Shown here: in pieces, positions 1 to 8,275 of the stretch | Numbering within the stretch: the stretch's first letter is position 1 | How the letters are laid out: each line of letters opens with the position of its first letter | NCBI GenBank assembly: GCA_964390005.1 | Contig: CAYMGM010000001.1 | Location: 62,001 to 126,000 of the forward strand | DNA from: CAYMGM01 sp964390005 | Lineage (GTDB): Bacteria > Pseudomonadota > Alphaproteobacteria > UBA9219 | Reading direction: 5' to 3' | DNA: 64,000 bases | Program-made: the position numbers and the translations under genes | Notes under the pieces: model-generated | Database searches by the model: none | Told to the model about the DNA's origin: nothing | The model's input: only the letters and a program-made list of their open reading frames with translations

Positions 1-1
1 G

Positions 2-283
2 CAGGAAATCCAAAACGATCAGATCTCGTGCGTCGGGTGTTTGTCGGCTTGCCAGTTCTCCAACTGGGCTCAGAACGAAGAAGGCACGACAGGCCGCCGG
101 ACGGATCCGCGTTCTTTCTGTATTCAAAAGACGCTGCAAGGCATCAGCCATACGGACGACATTGAACATTATCTGATGTTCTCAGGGCATAATGCCTATC
201 GTTTTGGTGAAGATCCTTATTATGCCAACGGATTTATCCCAACCGTGCGTCAATTGATCGAACGTTTGGTCCAAAACGGTTAA
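2..283 (+). CDS. Nitronate monooxygenase / NAD(P)H-dependent flavin oxidoreductase, C-terminal fragment
   Basis: This is the last 93 codons of a gene that begins before the window; the frame is open from base 2 to the TAA at 281-283. The fragment carries CVGCLSACQFSNW, then DPRSFCIQKTLQ, then LMFSGHNAYRF and GFIPTVRQLIERL. I recognise these as the C-terminal end of the alphaproteobacterial nitronate monooxygenase-like (2-nitropropane dioxygenase) FMN proteins; that assignment is from memory of the family. The FMN-binding barrel lies outside the window, so activity cannot be judged. A stem-loop with a T-rich tail follows and separates it from ihfA. Confidence 0.75.
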   Translation, partial: QEIQNDQISCVGCLSACQFSNWAQNEEGTTGRRTDPRSFCIQKTLQGISHTDDIEHYLMFSGHNAYRFGEDPYYANGFIPTVRQLIERLVQNG

Positions 284-302
284 TCTTAACCAAAAAGTCC
301 GG

Positions 303-335
303 AACAAGGCCGGTGAAAGCTGGCCTTTGTTTCTT
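303..335 (+). terminator. Probable rho-independent terminator
   Basis: ACAAGGCC (304-311) pairs with GGCCTTTGT (322-330) with one bulged T, and a T-rich stretch TTTCTTTT follows. It sits just after the stop codon of the first gene and before ihfA. The stem is short and the T-run is interrupted, so termination may be partial. Confidence 0.5.
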
Positions 336-447
336 TTGGCTTTTTCTTTTGACGATTCGCCCGCACACGTCTAATCTTTCGAATCGGAACCGAAGTCTTT
401 GTTTCTTTTTCCGCTTTCTGTCTTTCTCCGTTTCATGAGGTTCACTG

Positions 448-792
448 ATGTCCGATACCACAGTAACCCGCGCTCATCTTGCCGAATCCGTTTATCAGGA
501 AGTCGGCCTGTCGCGTAATGACTCTTCGCAGCTCGTCGACGTGATTTTCGAAGAGATCAGCCAAGCTTTGATCGATGGCGAAATGGTCAAGTTGTCGTCG
601 TTTGGCAGCTTCCAGTCGCGCGATAAGGCGCAGCGCATTGGTCGTAACCCCAAGACAGGCGAAGAAGTGCCGATTTTGCCGCGCCGCGTTTTGGTTTTCC
701 GCGCGAGCCATGTTTTAAAAGACAAAATCAATCGTGCGCAAACGGGCGCGCCTGTCGATGACACGATGATTGATGAAGGGGACGACGCATGA
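448..792 (+). CDS. ihfA: Integration host factor subunit alpha
   Basis: A 114-residue HU/IHF-family DNA-bending protein. It shows the helical dimerisation part (residues about 5-45), the [12 protein letters not shown] strand region, and the DNA-binding arm with [14 protein letters not shown], where the Pro at the arm tip intercalates into DNA. The sequence matches the alpha subunit and has the usual IHF length plus an acidic C-terminal tail of about 15 residues. The start is an ATG preceded by GAGG at a spacing of 7. Its stop overlaps the start of the MerR-type gene (ATGA), so the two are translationally coupled, an arrangement common in alphaproteobacteria. The beta-subunit gene is not in the window. 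Confidence 0.96.
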   Translation: MSDTTVTRAHLAESVYQEVGLSRNDSSQLVDVIFEEISQALIDGEMVKLSSFGSFQSRDKAQRIGRNPKTGEEVPILPRRVLVFRASHVLKDKINRAQTGAPVDDTMIDEGDDA

Positions 793-1331
793 CATCTGCT
801 GGACTTCAAACGGATTTGTCTTCTCATTCGGTGTCGCGCCAGCTTTCTGGCGTTCAGCCGCGCGTCGCGTCGGGCGAACAAAAAGCGCCGACGGCTTTTC
901 GCACGATCAGCGAGGTGGCAAATAGTTTGGACGTCCCGCAGCATGTTTTGCGCTTTTGGGAAACCAAGTTTCAGCAAGTCAAACCGCTGAAGCGTGGCGG
1001 CGGGCGTCGTTACTATCGCCCGGAAGATGTTGATTTGCTGACGCAGATCAAAGATCTTCTTTACACGCAAGGCATGACAATCCGCGGCGTGCAAAAGATT
1101 TTGCGTGAATCCGGCAAGGGTGAGCTGGCGCGTTTGTCGGCAGCGCAGCCTGCGACTTTTTTGGCGTCGAAAAAGACAGCTCAAAGCCCCCAAGAAAATG
1201 CCGCTGTTTCGGCCCAGACCGGGGCGGATTCTGAACCACCCCTTCTATCAGGGGCCGCGCGCCGCGAGGTTGAGCGTCTGTTGGAAGAGCTGAAATCTTT
1301 GCGCGCTTTGCTGCGGCAAACCGGGGTTTAA
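789..1331 (+). CDS. MerR-family transcriptional regulator
   Basis: A 180-residue protein whose MerR winged helix-turn-helix begins near residue 38 with [11 protein letters not shown], continues through VLRFWETKF and [12 protein letters not shown], and ends near 110. The roughly 70 residues after it are low-complexity followed by a short predicted helix, with no metal- or drug-binding domain of classical MerR proteins. This form, directly after ihfA, is widespread in alphaproteobacteria and has no settled function. The first 35 residues are variable, so translation might start later, but the ATGA overlap with ihfA favours the assigned start. A strong terminator ends the ihfA-MerR unit. Confidence 0.88.
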   Translation: MTSAGLQTDLSSHSVSRQLSGVQPRVASGEQKAPTAFRTISEVANSLDVPQHVLRFWETKFQQVKPLKRGGGRRYYRPEDVDLLTQIKDLLYTQGMTIRGVQKILRESGKGELARLSAAQPATFLASKKTAQSPQENAAVSAQTGADSEPPLLSGAARREVERLLEELKSLRALLRQTGV

Positions 1332-1377
1332 CGGGTCCTACTTCGTCGAACGACGTTTTAGAGGCTCCTCCCTTTAG

Positions 1378-1410
1378 AAGCCTCTCTTGCCTCGGCAAGA
1401 GAGGCTTTTC
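1378..1410 (+). terminator. Strong rho-independent terminator
   Basis: A near-perfect stem AAGCCTCTCTTGCC (1378-1391) pairs with GGCAAGAGAGGCTT (1394-1407) and closes on a CTCG tetraloop, followed by a short T-run. It ends the ihfA-MerR operon and lies 19 bases before the HAD gene start. Confidence 0.85.
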
Positions 1411-1428
1411 GCATGGAAAGGAAAATGG

Positions 1429-2016
1429 ATGGAAAACGCCAAAAAATTGGCTCTATTTGATTTTGACGGCACGCTGGTGCGTGGCGATAGCCTGTTTCCT
1501 TTTTTGCGCCGCGTGGCCGGTGTGGGCGCTTTTTCCTTTTCCTTTTTACGGCATGTGACGGGATCGCTGGCGCAGCCTTTGGGGCAGCGCCGGACTTATA
1601 TCAAAACGCGCATGCTGGCCGATTTGCTGGCGGGGCGCACATTGGCTTCGATCCAGCCTGCGGTCGATGACATGCGCAAATGGCCGCTTTGGAAACGTAA
1701 AGTCGAGATGGCGCTTTTAGATCACCATCATCAAGGCCATCAGATTGTGATCGCTTCGGGCAGCTTGGATTTGTATCTACCGGCGCTGCTTCAAGACAAT
1801 ATTCCCTATAACGCGCTTATTTGCACCGAGATGGAAGTCAAAGACGGCGTTCTGACGGGGGGGATGACCACCGGCAATTGCGCGCGCGAAAGAAAGGCTG
1901 AGCGCGTTAAAGCCTATATCGAAGCGAACGGTCCTTTTGACGATATCTGGGGCTATGGCAATGCGCCGCACGATGTGCCGATGATGGCGTTGGTCCACCA
2001 TAAGGAATATATTTAA
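1429..2016 (+). CDS. HAD-family (subclass IB) phosphatase, SerB-like
   Basis: A 195-residue haloacid-dehalogenase hydrolase. The nucleophile motif LFDFDGTLVRGDS lies at residues about 7-19, with two Asp of the DxD catalytic pair. Motif II is IVIASGS (about 105-111), and the acidic motif near the C-terminus is GYGNAPHDVPMM, where the usual GDxxxD appears as GNAPHD. HAD-IB proteins of this type hydrolyse small phosphomonoesters such as phosphoserine or lipid phosphates; the substrate is not evident here. I chose the ATG at 1429 because AAGGAAAA precedes it; the in-frame codon at 1387 lies inside the upstream terminator. The gene stands alone between two terminators. Confidence 0.85.
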   Translation: MENAKKLALFDFDGTLVRGDSLFPFLRRVAGVGAFSFSFLRHVTGSLAQPLGQRRTYIKTRMLADLLAGRTLASIQPAVDDMRKWPLWKRKVEMALLDHHHQGHQIVIASGSLDLYLPALLQDNIPYNALICTEMEVKDGVLTGGMTTGNCARERKAERVKAYIEANGPFDDIWGYGNAPHDVPMMALVHHKEYI

Positions 2017-2020
2017 AGCT

Positions 2021-2050
2021 AAAAAAAGGGGGCCAGAAGGCCCCCTTTTT
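2021..2050. terminator. Bidirectional terminator between convergent genes
   Basis: AAAAAAAGGGGGCC, a four-base loop AGAA, then GGCCCCCTTTTT. A-tract and T-tract flank a seven-pair GC stem, so it can terminate both the HAD gene (plus) and the BI-1 gene (minus). Confidence 0.9.
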
Positions 2051-2064
2051 CATGGCGTCAGCGC

Positions 2065-2775
2065 TTAGCGCCGATTGCCCATCAAGCTCAACAAGAACTG
2101 AAAGGCGTTGATAAAGTTCAAGTACAAACCAAGCGCGCCGATGACGGCGAGTTTGGTATTGGCGTCAGCGCCCCAAGATTCGACGTACAGGCTTTTGATG
2201 CGTTGAACGTCATAGGCGGTCAGGCCGGTGAAGATACCGACGCCAAGGACCGAGACGACCCATTGCAGCGAGCTGGCCCCGATGAACATATTGATCAGCG
2301 AAGCGATAAACAGCCCCATCACGCCCATCATCAGGAACGACCCAAAACCAGACAGGTCTTTTTTGGTCGTATAGCCGTATAAAGCCATGCCGCCAAAGGT
2401 CGCTGCGGTGATGAAGAAGGTGCTGGCGATGCTTTCCATGGTATAGGCCATGAACAAAGCGCCCATCGACAGCCCCATCGCGCCACAGAACAGCCAGAAG
2501 ATGGTCTGCGCTGTTTGCGCGCTCATTTGCGTGAGGCGGAAATTTAAGAACATGACAAAGCCAAGGGGAGCCAGAATGACAACCCATTTCAGCGGCGTGC
2601 CATAGATGGCGGCGCCCAGCGCCGTATAGGCGACCAACCAGGCCAAGATGCCCGTGACGACCAAACCACCCGCCATATAGGAAAAGACGCGCTGCATATG
2701 CGCCCGCAGGCCCATATCGAACGTTGCGCGCTGCTCGACGCTAGCGGTGCCAGAGCGGAAGAAGGGATCGACCAT
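2065..2775 (-). CDS. Bax inhibitor-1/YccA-family membrane protein
   Basis: A 236-residue protein with seven hydrophobic segments from about residue 28 to the C-terminus, typical of the BI-1/YccA (TMBIM) family of inner-membrane proteins. It contains the family-like stretches GLSMGALFMAYT, FFITAATFGGMALYGY and GLTAYDVQRIK; the last carries the conserved Asp of the pH/calcium-sensing pair. Family members interact with FtsH or form calcium leak channels; the role here is not shown. The start is taken as the second Met (MVDP) because TGAGGC lies just upstream; an in-frame ATG six codons earlier is possible. It ends at a shared terminator. Confidence 0.92.
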   Translation of the reverse strand: MVDPFFRSGTASVEQRATFDMGLRAHMQRVFSYMAGGLVVTGILAWLVAYTALGAAIYGTPLKWVVILAPLGFVMFLNFRLTQMSAQTAQTIFWLFCGAMGLSMGALFMAYTMESIASTFFITAATFGGMALYGYTTKKDLSGFGSFLMMGVMGLFIASLINMFIGASSLQWVVSVLGVGIFTGLTAYDVQRIKSLYVESWGADANTKLAVIGALGLYLNFINAFQFLLSLMGNRR

Positions 2776-2978
2776 TGTATTTGCCTCAATCATCGTTGAA
2801 AGGACTCGTAAGAAGAATATGGAGGTCTGCGCAGTTTTTTCAAGTGTAATCGGAAAAAAATAAAAATATCAACGAGATGTTTCCCTATTCTTGCCACGGT
2901 TTCGCCTGATTTCTTTGTTCTTTGGCCTATTCATTCATGATAAAAGAGAAATGTTTCAAAAAAAGGGAGAGGGTTACC

Positions 2979-5141
2979 TTGCTTCGCCATACGATCCACC
3001 TGCGTTATGCTCTGCGTTGTCTTGTTTTGTTGGCCCTGCTGACGGCGGGCGTCATGCCGCTTGCGGCGCAGTCTGTTTGGGCTGCCCAAGGTATGGGGGC
3101 CGTGCATCCAGCGGCTCCGAAGGCGCATGTCCTTTGGCCTGCGGTTGGGGTTGAGCTTGGTGAGCAGTTTCAGGCTTTGGTCACAGGCGGCGACGAAAAT
3201 GCCGAGCTTGAGCCGCAAGAAACCTTTGGCACGCGCGCGCTGGGGCTTTTGCTCAGCTTCATGGATTTGGTGCATCAGCAAAGTGTCAGCTTTGTCACGC
3301 GCGTCGCGGCTTTTCCTGAAATTTCGTCATGGATTCAGCAACAAGTCAGCGATCCCATCCTTCAGCAACGCTGGGAGATGATCGCCACACGGCTGTTTTT
3401 GGTTGTGGGCGGCAGCTTTTTGGCTAGCTGGGGATTTGCGCTTTTGCTGCTGCCGCTTCGTCGCAGCGTGAAAAAGCGGGAAGTCCGTTCGGTGGGTGCG
3501 AAGATCGGCATTCTTTTGGGCTGGTTTGTTTTGCACTTGCTGCCTCTTATCGTCTTTCTGGGAACGGCGGCGGCTCTGATGGATCAGGGCGAGACCAACA
3601 AGCTGGTTCGCTTTGTCGTGATGACGGTTGTGTATGCGCTCTCGGTCTATGGATCGATCGGCATTTTGGCGCGCTTTGTTCTGGCGCCGCGTACGCCTCA
3701 TTTGCGCTTGTTGCCTCTTTCGACGCCGCTGGCCGCCTATGTCAAAAAATGGATTAACGCCTTTGCCTTTGTCATGGTTGTCGGCTTTTTCTTTCCCGAT
3801 ATCGCGCGCGTCGTGCGGATTCCGGCTCCGGCCATTACGATGTTCAACAGCTTGGTGGCGCTGATTATTACGATCATGACCATCATCGTCATTTTGCAAA
3901 AACGCTCGGGCGTGTCGTCTTTCTTGCGCGGTGATCTTTCGGCGGCGCAGGGGCATCTCAGCCTTTGGCAAAGCTTGCGTTTGTGGCTGGCGCGCGCGTG
4001 GCACGTGTTGGCGATCTCTTATTTGATCGTCGGCTATATCGTGACGACACTTAGCGCCGGTGGCGGCTTTGTCTTTATGCAGCAAGGGACGCTTTTGACC
4101 TTTCTGGCGCTTCTTGGCATGCGGTTTGGTTTTTATTTCGCCGAGCGCGTGGCCCTGATGGGCGCTTTGTCGCCGCATGCAAACCGCACCAGCATTTTAC
4201 GACCTGTCTTGACTGTTTTTATCCGTTTAATTTCGGCGGCTTTGGGTTTGGCTGGCATCGCGGCGGCTTGGGGCGTCGACGTCAGCGGGCTTGTGATGTC
4301 ACCTTGGGGCCAGCGCGTGTTGGGGTCGGCTTTTTCTATCGGCTCGACGGTCTTGTTGGTCGTTTTGATTTATGAAGCCTTGCATGCGGCGATCAACCGC
4401 AGCCTGAACAAACGTGACGAAAAAGGCCAAATTGTCGGAACCAACGCGCGGGCGCGGACTCTTTTGCCCATGCTTCACAACGCCGCGATCATCGTTTTGG
4501 TTATTATCGTTGGTCTTGTGACCTTGTCCGAATTGGGGATCAATATTGCGCCCTTATTAGCTGGCGCTGGGGTCTTGGGCGTTGCCGTTGGCTTTGGGTC
4601 TCAGACCTTGATCAAAGACTTTCTGACCGGGCTTTTCATCATCTTGGAAAACACCGTCGCTGTTGGCGATGTTGTCCAAATTGGCGACAGCACGGGCGTG
4701 GTCGAAGGCTTGACCATTCGCACGGTGCGCTTGCGCGATTTTGCGGGCAATCTGCACATCATTCCGTTTAGCGACATCACCAAGGTCATCAATATGACCA
4801 AGGATTTTTCGTATGCGGTGTTGGATATGAGCGTTGCCTATGACAGCGATCTTCCCAAAGTCATTCGGGTTATGAAGGAAACGGGCGAAGCGTTGCGCAA
4901 AAACTCGGCCCTGGCTTCTGATATTCTTGAGCCGATCGAGGTCCGCGGTGTCGAGACGTTTGGGGATTCGTCGATCACCATTCAAGCGCGTATGAAAACG
5001 CGCCCGGGAAGGCAATGGGATGTCCGTCGGCTTTATAATCTGTTGATTAAAGAACGCTTTGACGCTGAAAAGATCGAAATCCCGTTCCCCACGGTCACGC
5101 AAATTCGTCGGATCGAAGAAACGCCGGGCGACGCACGCTAA
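2979..5141 (+). CDS. Large MscS-family mechanosensitive channel
   Basis: A protein of about 720 residues with a signal peptide, a periplasmic stretch, many membrane helices (about residues 115-500) and a C-terminal MscS core. The pore helix and beta domain are visible in LLAGAGVLGVAVGFGSQ, FLTGLFIILENTVAVGD and the following VxVVEGL-type strand region. It resembles the multi-pass YbdG/YnaI/MscM-like branch rather than the minimal MscS. These channels open under membrane tension to release osmolytes. I prefer the TTG at 2979 because AAAAGGGAGAGGG precedes it closely; frame-compatible starts at 2922 and 2937 would place charged residues before the signal peptide. Its 3' end overlaps trpF by four bases on the other strand. 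Confidence 0.9.
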   Translation: MLRHTIHLRYALRCLVLLALLTAGVMPLAAQSVWAAQGMGAVHPAAPKAHVLWPAVGVELGEQFQALVTGGDENAELEPQETFGTRALGLLLSFMDLVHQQSVSFVTRVAAFPEISSWIQQQVSDPILQQRWEMIATRLFLVVGGSFLASWGFALLLLPLRRSVKKREVRSVGAKIGILLGWFVLHLLPLIVFLGTAAALMDQGETNKLVRFVVMTVVYALSVYGSIGILARFVLAPRTPHLRLLPLSTPLAAYVKKWINAFAFVMVVGFFFPDIARVVRIPAPAITMFNSLVALIITIMTIIVILQKRSGVSSFLRGDLSAAQGHLSLWQSLRLWLARAWHVLAISYLIVGYIVTTLSAGGGFVFMQQGTLLTFLALLGMRFGFYFAERVALMGALSPHANRTSILRPVLTVFIRLISAALGLAGIAAAWGVDVSGLVMSPWGQRVLGSAFSIGSTVLLVVLIYEALHAAINRSLNKRDEKGQIVGTNARARTLLPMLHNAAIIVLVIIVGLVTLSELGINIAPLLAGAGVLGVAVGFGSQTLIKDFLTGLFIILENTVAVGDVVQIGDSTGVVEGLTIRTVRLRDFAGNLHIIPFSDITKVINMTKDFSYAVLDMSVAYDSDLPKVIRVMKETGEALRKNSALASDILEPIEVRGVETFGDSSITIQARMKTRPGRQWDVRRLYNLLIKERFDAEKIEIPFPTVTQIRRIEETPGDAR

Positions 5142-5770
5142 AGCGTTGCGGCAAGCCGAAGGATCTCTTTGATTTTTTGAGGATCCTTTACGCCGTCTGT
5201 CTCGACGCCTGACGATAAATCGATCCTACGCGCACCGGTTTGGGTGACGGCTTGCGCGATGTTGTCAGCGCAAAGCCCTCCCGCCAGAAACCAGGGAAGG
5301 GAGCTTGTAAAGCCGCGCAAAAGCGTCCAGTCAAAGGTGTGGCCTGTGCCGCCTGCGGGCCCGCCTTGGGGTGCTTTGGCATCGAAAAGCAAATAATCTG
5401 CCACGGGCTCGTAAGCGCGGGCTTTGACAAGATCTTGGGCCTGCGTAATGGCTATCGCTTTCATCACCGGCAGGCGCACGCTTTCTTTAATGGCCGCCAA
5501 GCGCGCCGGATCTTCGCTGCCGTGCAACTGAAGAATATCTAACGGCGCGACCGATAAAACGGCGTCAAGTTCATCGTCTGTCGGATTGACGAACAAACCG
5601 ACTTTTTTGATCTGCGGGGGCGTGGCTTGGCAAAGGGCACGGGCTTCATGCGGTTCAAGACGCCGCCGCGACGGCGCAAAGACAAAGCCGACAAAAGCGG
5701 CACCACCTTCTGAAGCTGCTTGGAGCGCAAATGCGTCTTTGATACCGCATATTTTGACCGTTAGCGGCAT
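5138..5770 (-). CDS. trpF: Phosphoribosylanthranilate isomerase
   Basis: A 210-residue TIM barrel with the family start VKICGIKDAFAL (catalytic Cys at about residue 8), FVGFVFAPSRRRL, LQLHGSED, a DYLLFDAKAPQGGPAGGTGHTFDW region (catalytic Asp), LAGGLCADNI and the phosphate-binding IDLSSGVE near the C-terminus. It converts N-(5-phosphoribosyl)anthranilate to the carboxyphenylamino-deoxyribulose phosphate in tryptophan synthesis. It follows the LapA-domain gene by 7 bases, an order often seen in alphaproteobacteria. The usual downstream trpB and trpA are missing from this locus; the next gene is a convergent channel gene. Confidence 0.96.
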   Translation of the reverse strand: MPLTVKICGIKDAFALQAASEGGAAFVGFVFAPSRRRLEPHEARALCQATPPQIKKVGLFVNPTDDELDAVLSVAPLDILQLHGSEDPARLAAIKESVRLPVMKAIAITQAQDLVKARAYEPVADYLLFDAKAPQGGPAGGTGHTFDWTLLRGFTSSLPWFLAGGLCADNIAQAVTQTGARRIDLSSGVETDGVKDPQKIKEILRLAATL

Positions 5771-5777
5771 GACAGGC

Positions 5778-6128
5778 TCAATGTTTGAAAAAGCGCGTCA
5801 GCTTAGCCAAAGAGGACGGTTTGGCAGGTGAAAGAGCCGTCGTCACATCTTTAGGCGGTAAAATGGCCTGATCGCTTTGCAATTTTTGCATGGCGCGCTT
5901 CAAGCGTGCGGATTCGATCCGGCGACCCAGCGATCCTAGCCAAGCCAACGCTTGGCCAAACAAAGCGCCTGCGAAAAAGACGCCCACAATCAGCAAAGAC
6001 AAAGGCAGCGCGATTTCGACATCCGACGGCCAGAAAGAAAGCGTGACATCGCCGCGATTAACAAGGGCAAAGCCTAAAACGATCAAAATGATCGGCAAGC
6101 CGATGACCCAGCGCAAAAGCCGTAACAT
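5778..6128 (-). CDS. LapA-domain (DUF1049) inner-membrane protein
   Basis: A 116-residue protein with two membrane helices (about residues 5-23 and 40-62) around a short periplasmic loop containing NRGDVTLSFWP, then a basic cytoplasmic helix. This is the LapA/YciS (lipopolysaccharide assembly A) pattern; in E. coli the homologue helps control LPS synthesis through FtsH. I chose the ATG at 6128 because AAAGGGG lies six bases upstream, rather than the in-frame ATG seven codons earlier. It is the first gene of a two-gene unit with trpF. Confidence 0.85.
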   Translation of the reverse strand: MLRLLRWVIGLPIILIVLGFALVNRGDVTLSFWPSDVEIALPLSLLIVGVFFAGALFGQALAWLGSLGRRIESARLKRAMQKLQSDQAILPPKDVTTALSPAKPSSLAKLTRFFKH

Positions 6129-6256
6129 GGAAAACCCCTTTCTTTCCAAGAAAGCGCAACACCTTACTATACAGAGGCCGCGGCCCCTGTCAAAAGAGCT
6201 TTATGATCCTGTGGCGCGGCTTGCAGCGAATCCTAAGTTTGGTTAAAAGTGAAAAG

Positions 6257-6634
6257 ATGAAACGATACGGCTCTTTTTTGACGTTGGTTGTGCTGGCGGC
6301 TCTTTTGGGGTTTGCCATGCCCTTGGCGATTGGCCCGGCCGTGGCCGAGACGGTGATCCTCGACGATGTCCCGCTGATGCCTGGATTATCTGTTGTTGAC
6401 GATAACCTCATTGTTCTTTTTGGCCCGGCGCATGGCCCGGATCTTGTGGCCGAGGGGATGATCGATATCGACGACGTTTACACCTATTACCAAACGCTTT
6501 TGCCCCAGCGCGGTTGGAGCCGCGAGAATGGACGTACCTTTGACAAAGGCAATGATCGTTTGGTGATAGACGCGAAAAGTTCGAACAATCGCGGTATAAC
6601 GATTGTCCATTTTATCAAAACGCCATTGAATTAA
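6257..6634 (+). CDS. Small exported protein of unknown function
   Basis: A 125-residue protein with a clear signal peptide (basic MKR, hydrophobic core, cleavage likely after AVAE or VA at about residue 31). The mature part is about 95 residues, with short beta-like stretches and a YYQTLLPQRGWSRENGRTF segment. The latter resembles small exported proteins in which a residue such as a single helix packs against a sheet, but I do not recognise a family. It lies 21 bases before the TauE gene and is probably cotranscribed with it. Confidence 0.65.
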   Translation: MKRYGSFLTLVVLAALLGFAMPLAIGPAVAETVILDDVPLMPGLSVVDDNLIVLFGPAHGPDLVAEGMIDIDDVYTYYQTLLPQRGWSRENGRTFDKGNDRLVIDAKSSNNRGITIVHFIKTPLN

Positions 6635-6655
6635 GGCGTTGAGCAGGAAAATCTT

Positions 6656-7408
6656 ATGATCTTTTTATCGTGTTTTGTCGTCGGTTTGATTGCAGGCGTT
6701 ATTGCGGCAATTTCAGGCGGCGGCGGGCTTTTGCTCATGCCCTTTTTGCTTTTTGCGGGGCTTCCGCCTGTTCAGGCCATTGCGACCCAAGATTTATTTG
6801 CGGTTCCGGCGCAAGCCGCCGCTGCCCTGTATTTTGCGCGGCGTGGCCATTTGCCGGCGCGCGCGGTTAAAATGATACCCATCCTGATCGTTTGTGGCGC
6901 TTTAGGCGCGTTTTTGGTGAGCCGTCTGCCAACAGATCTTTTAAAAGTCCTTGTTCCTGTTTTTCTTTTGCTCTTGTCGGGGTGGGCTCTTTTCAATCCA
7001 GGGCTGAAGGTTCATTCTTCCTTCAAGGGTATCAGCGAACGTGCCTATCGCAGAGGCGTCGTTCCCGTTTTAGGCGTTTACGACGGCTTCTTTGGCGTCA
7101 GCTCGACGACTTTTTATGCGCTGTCTTATATGAATCTTTTAAAAACAGATATTATCGAAGCCACGGCTGCCGCGAAGCTTTTCACTTTGTGTTCGTCTTC
7201 GGCCGCGATGATTTATTTTACGATCCAAGGCGACGTCAACTGGTATGTGGGGATATTTTTAGCCTTGGGCGGTGTCATTGGCGCACGCATCGGCGCGCGG
7301 CTTGTCATTAAACACGGCACCTCTTTGGTGCGTTGGTTTGTTGTCGTGACCGCGGCTGGGGCCAGTATCAAACTTATTGCCGATCAAATTGCTGGGATGG
7401 CGTCTTAA
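6656..7408 (+). CDS. TauE/SafE (TSUP) family membrane exporter
   Basis: A 250-residue polytopic protein with about eight membrane helices and the family's first-helix signature GLIAGVIAAISGGGG, then a second Gly-rich motif GVIGARIGARL in the C-terminal half, reflecting the internal duplication of the family. Members export sulfite, sulfoacetate or other organic anions. The neighbour on the opposite strand, cysQ, also belongs to sulfur metabolism, which is consistent with sulfite or sulfonate transport but does not prove it. AGGAAAATCTT precedes the ATG. The stop overlaps the stop of cysQ by four bases. Confidence 0.88.
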   Translation: MIFLSCFVVGLIAGVIAAISGGGGLLLMPFLLFAGLPPVQAIATQDLFAVPAQAAAALYFARRGHLPARAVKMIPILIVCGALGAFLVSRLPTDLLKVLVPVFLLLLSGWALFNPGLKVHSSFKGISERAYRRGVVPVLGVYDGFFGVSSTTFYALSYMNLLKTDIIEATAAAKLFTLCSSSAAMIYFTIQGDVNWYVGIFLALGGVIGARIGARLVIKHGTSLVRWFVVVTAAGASIKLIADQIAGMAS

Positions 7409-8274
7409 GCGTCTTTCATCAGATTAAACAGGCGCGGCGTCAAAGCCCCATCGGCCGCGTTCGCGCACCCTATAAAATGACCGTTTCTGTAGTCGGGCTT
7501 GTTATAGCGCAAGATCGTGCCGTCTGACGTCAAGATACATCCGCCAAGCGCGCGCAAAATCGCATCGCCTGCGGCCGTATCCCATTCATAAGTCGTGCCG
7601 GTGCGCACATAAAAATTTGCACGCCCCATGGCTAACAGGGCAAACTTGAAAGCGCCGGAAAGAATAGTCCAGTTCATGACAATGCCGCGTTCTTGCCAGG
7701 TGGCGATAGGCAGTTTGCGTGCTTCGCGCTGGCTTGTCAGAATATCGGGCGGACGGCCCGTGGCGCAAGGTTTCGGCGGCAACAAGCGCGCTGTTTGTCC
7801 CTCGGCGCGCCGCCAAACGCCATCGGGCGCGCCATAAACAAGATCGCCAAGGGCCGGCGCATACAAAACGCCAAGCCGGGGCGCGCCATCGACCAAAAGA
7901 CCGATATTGACCGAGAACCCCTTACCGCCTTGAACAAAATCGCGCGTGCCGTCTAAGGGATCAACCAGCCAATAGGTCCCTGTACGTGTCAAATCCGGCG
8001 TGTTGACCTGTTCTTCCGATACGATTGGAATATTCGGCGTCAGGTGGCGCAGACCGGCCAAAATGATCTCTTGCGAGGCGGTGTCGGCGACGGTTACAGG
8101 CGTGCCGTCTGTTTTGGCGCGCGTTCCAAGCTGTGCGCCTTCGCGGATTTGCATAATCCGCGCGCCAGCTTCTTGCGCTAGATCCATCAAGCCTTGCGCG
8201 GCATCGGCGGTCCAAAAAGAAGGAAGGGGCGGCAAAGCCGCCCCTTGAAAGTCATCGGTCACAGATGGCGACAT
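7405..8274 (-). CDS. cysQ: 3'(2'),5'-bisphosphate nucleotidase
   Basis: A 289-residue inositol-monophosphatase-superfamily enzyme. Metal ligands are visible in SEEQ (Glu87/Glu88) and in DPLDGTRDF (Asp105, Asp108), with the second motif YEWDTAAGDAIL near residue 220. The CysQ type dephosphorylates 3'-phosphoadenosine 5'-phosphate, which accumulates during sulfate assimilation. The start codon lies one base after the stop of the giant coiled-coil gene (TAAGATG), so the two are probably translated from the same message; this linkage looks incidental rather than functional. Confidence 0.9.
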   Translation of the reverse strand: MSPSVTDDFQGAALPPLPSFWTADAAQGLMDLAQEAGARIMQIREGAQLGTRAKTDGTPVTVADTASQEIILAGLRHLTPNIPIVSEEQVNTPDLTRTGTYWLVDPLDGTRDFVQGGKGFSVNIGLLVDGAPRLGVLYAPALGDLVYGAPDGVWRRAEGQTARLLPPKPCATGRPPDILTSQREARKLPIATWQERGIVMNWTILSGAFKFALLAMGRANFYVRTGTTYEWDTAAGDAILRALGGCILTSDGTILRYNKPDYRNGHFIGCANAADGALTPRLFNLMKDA

Positions 8275-8275
8275 C

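Noticed and set aside
1331..1428. Search for a tRNA-Pro gene after the MerR regulator
   Set aside because: Related genomes may have a tRNA here, but no acceptor/T-loop signature (GGTTCGA) was found.
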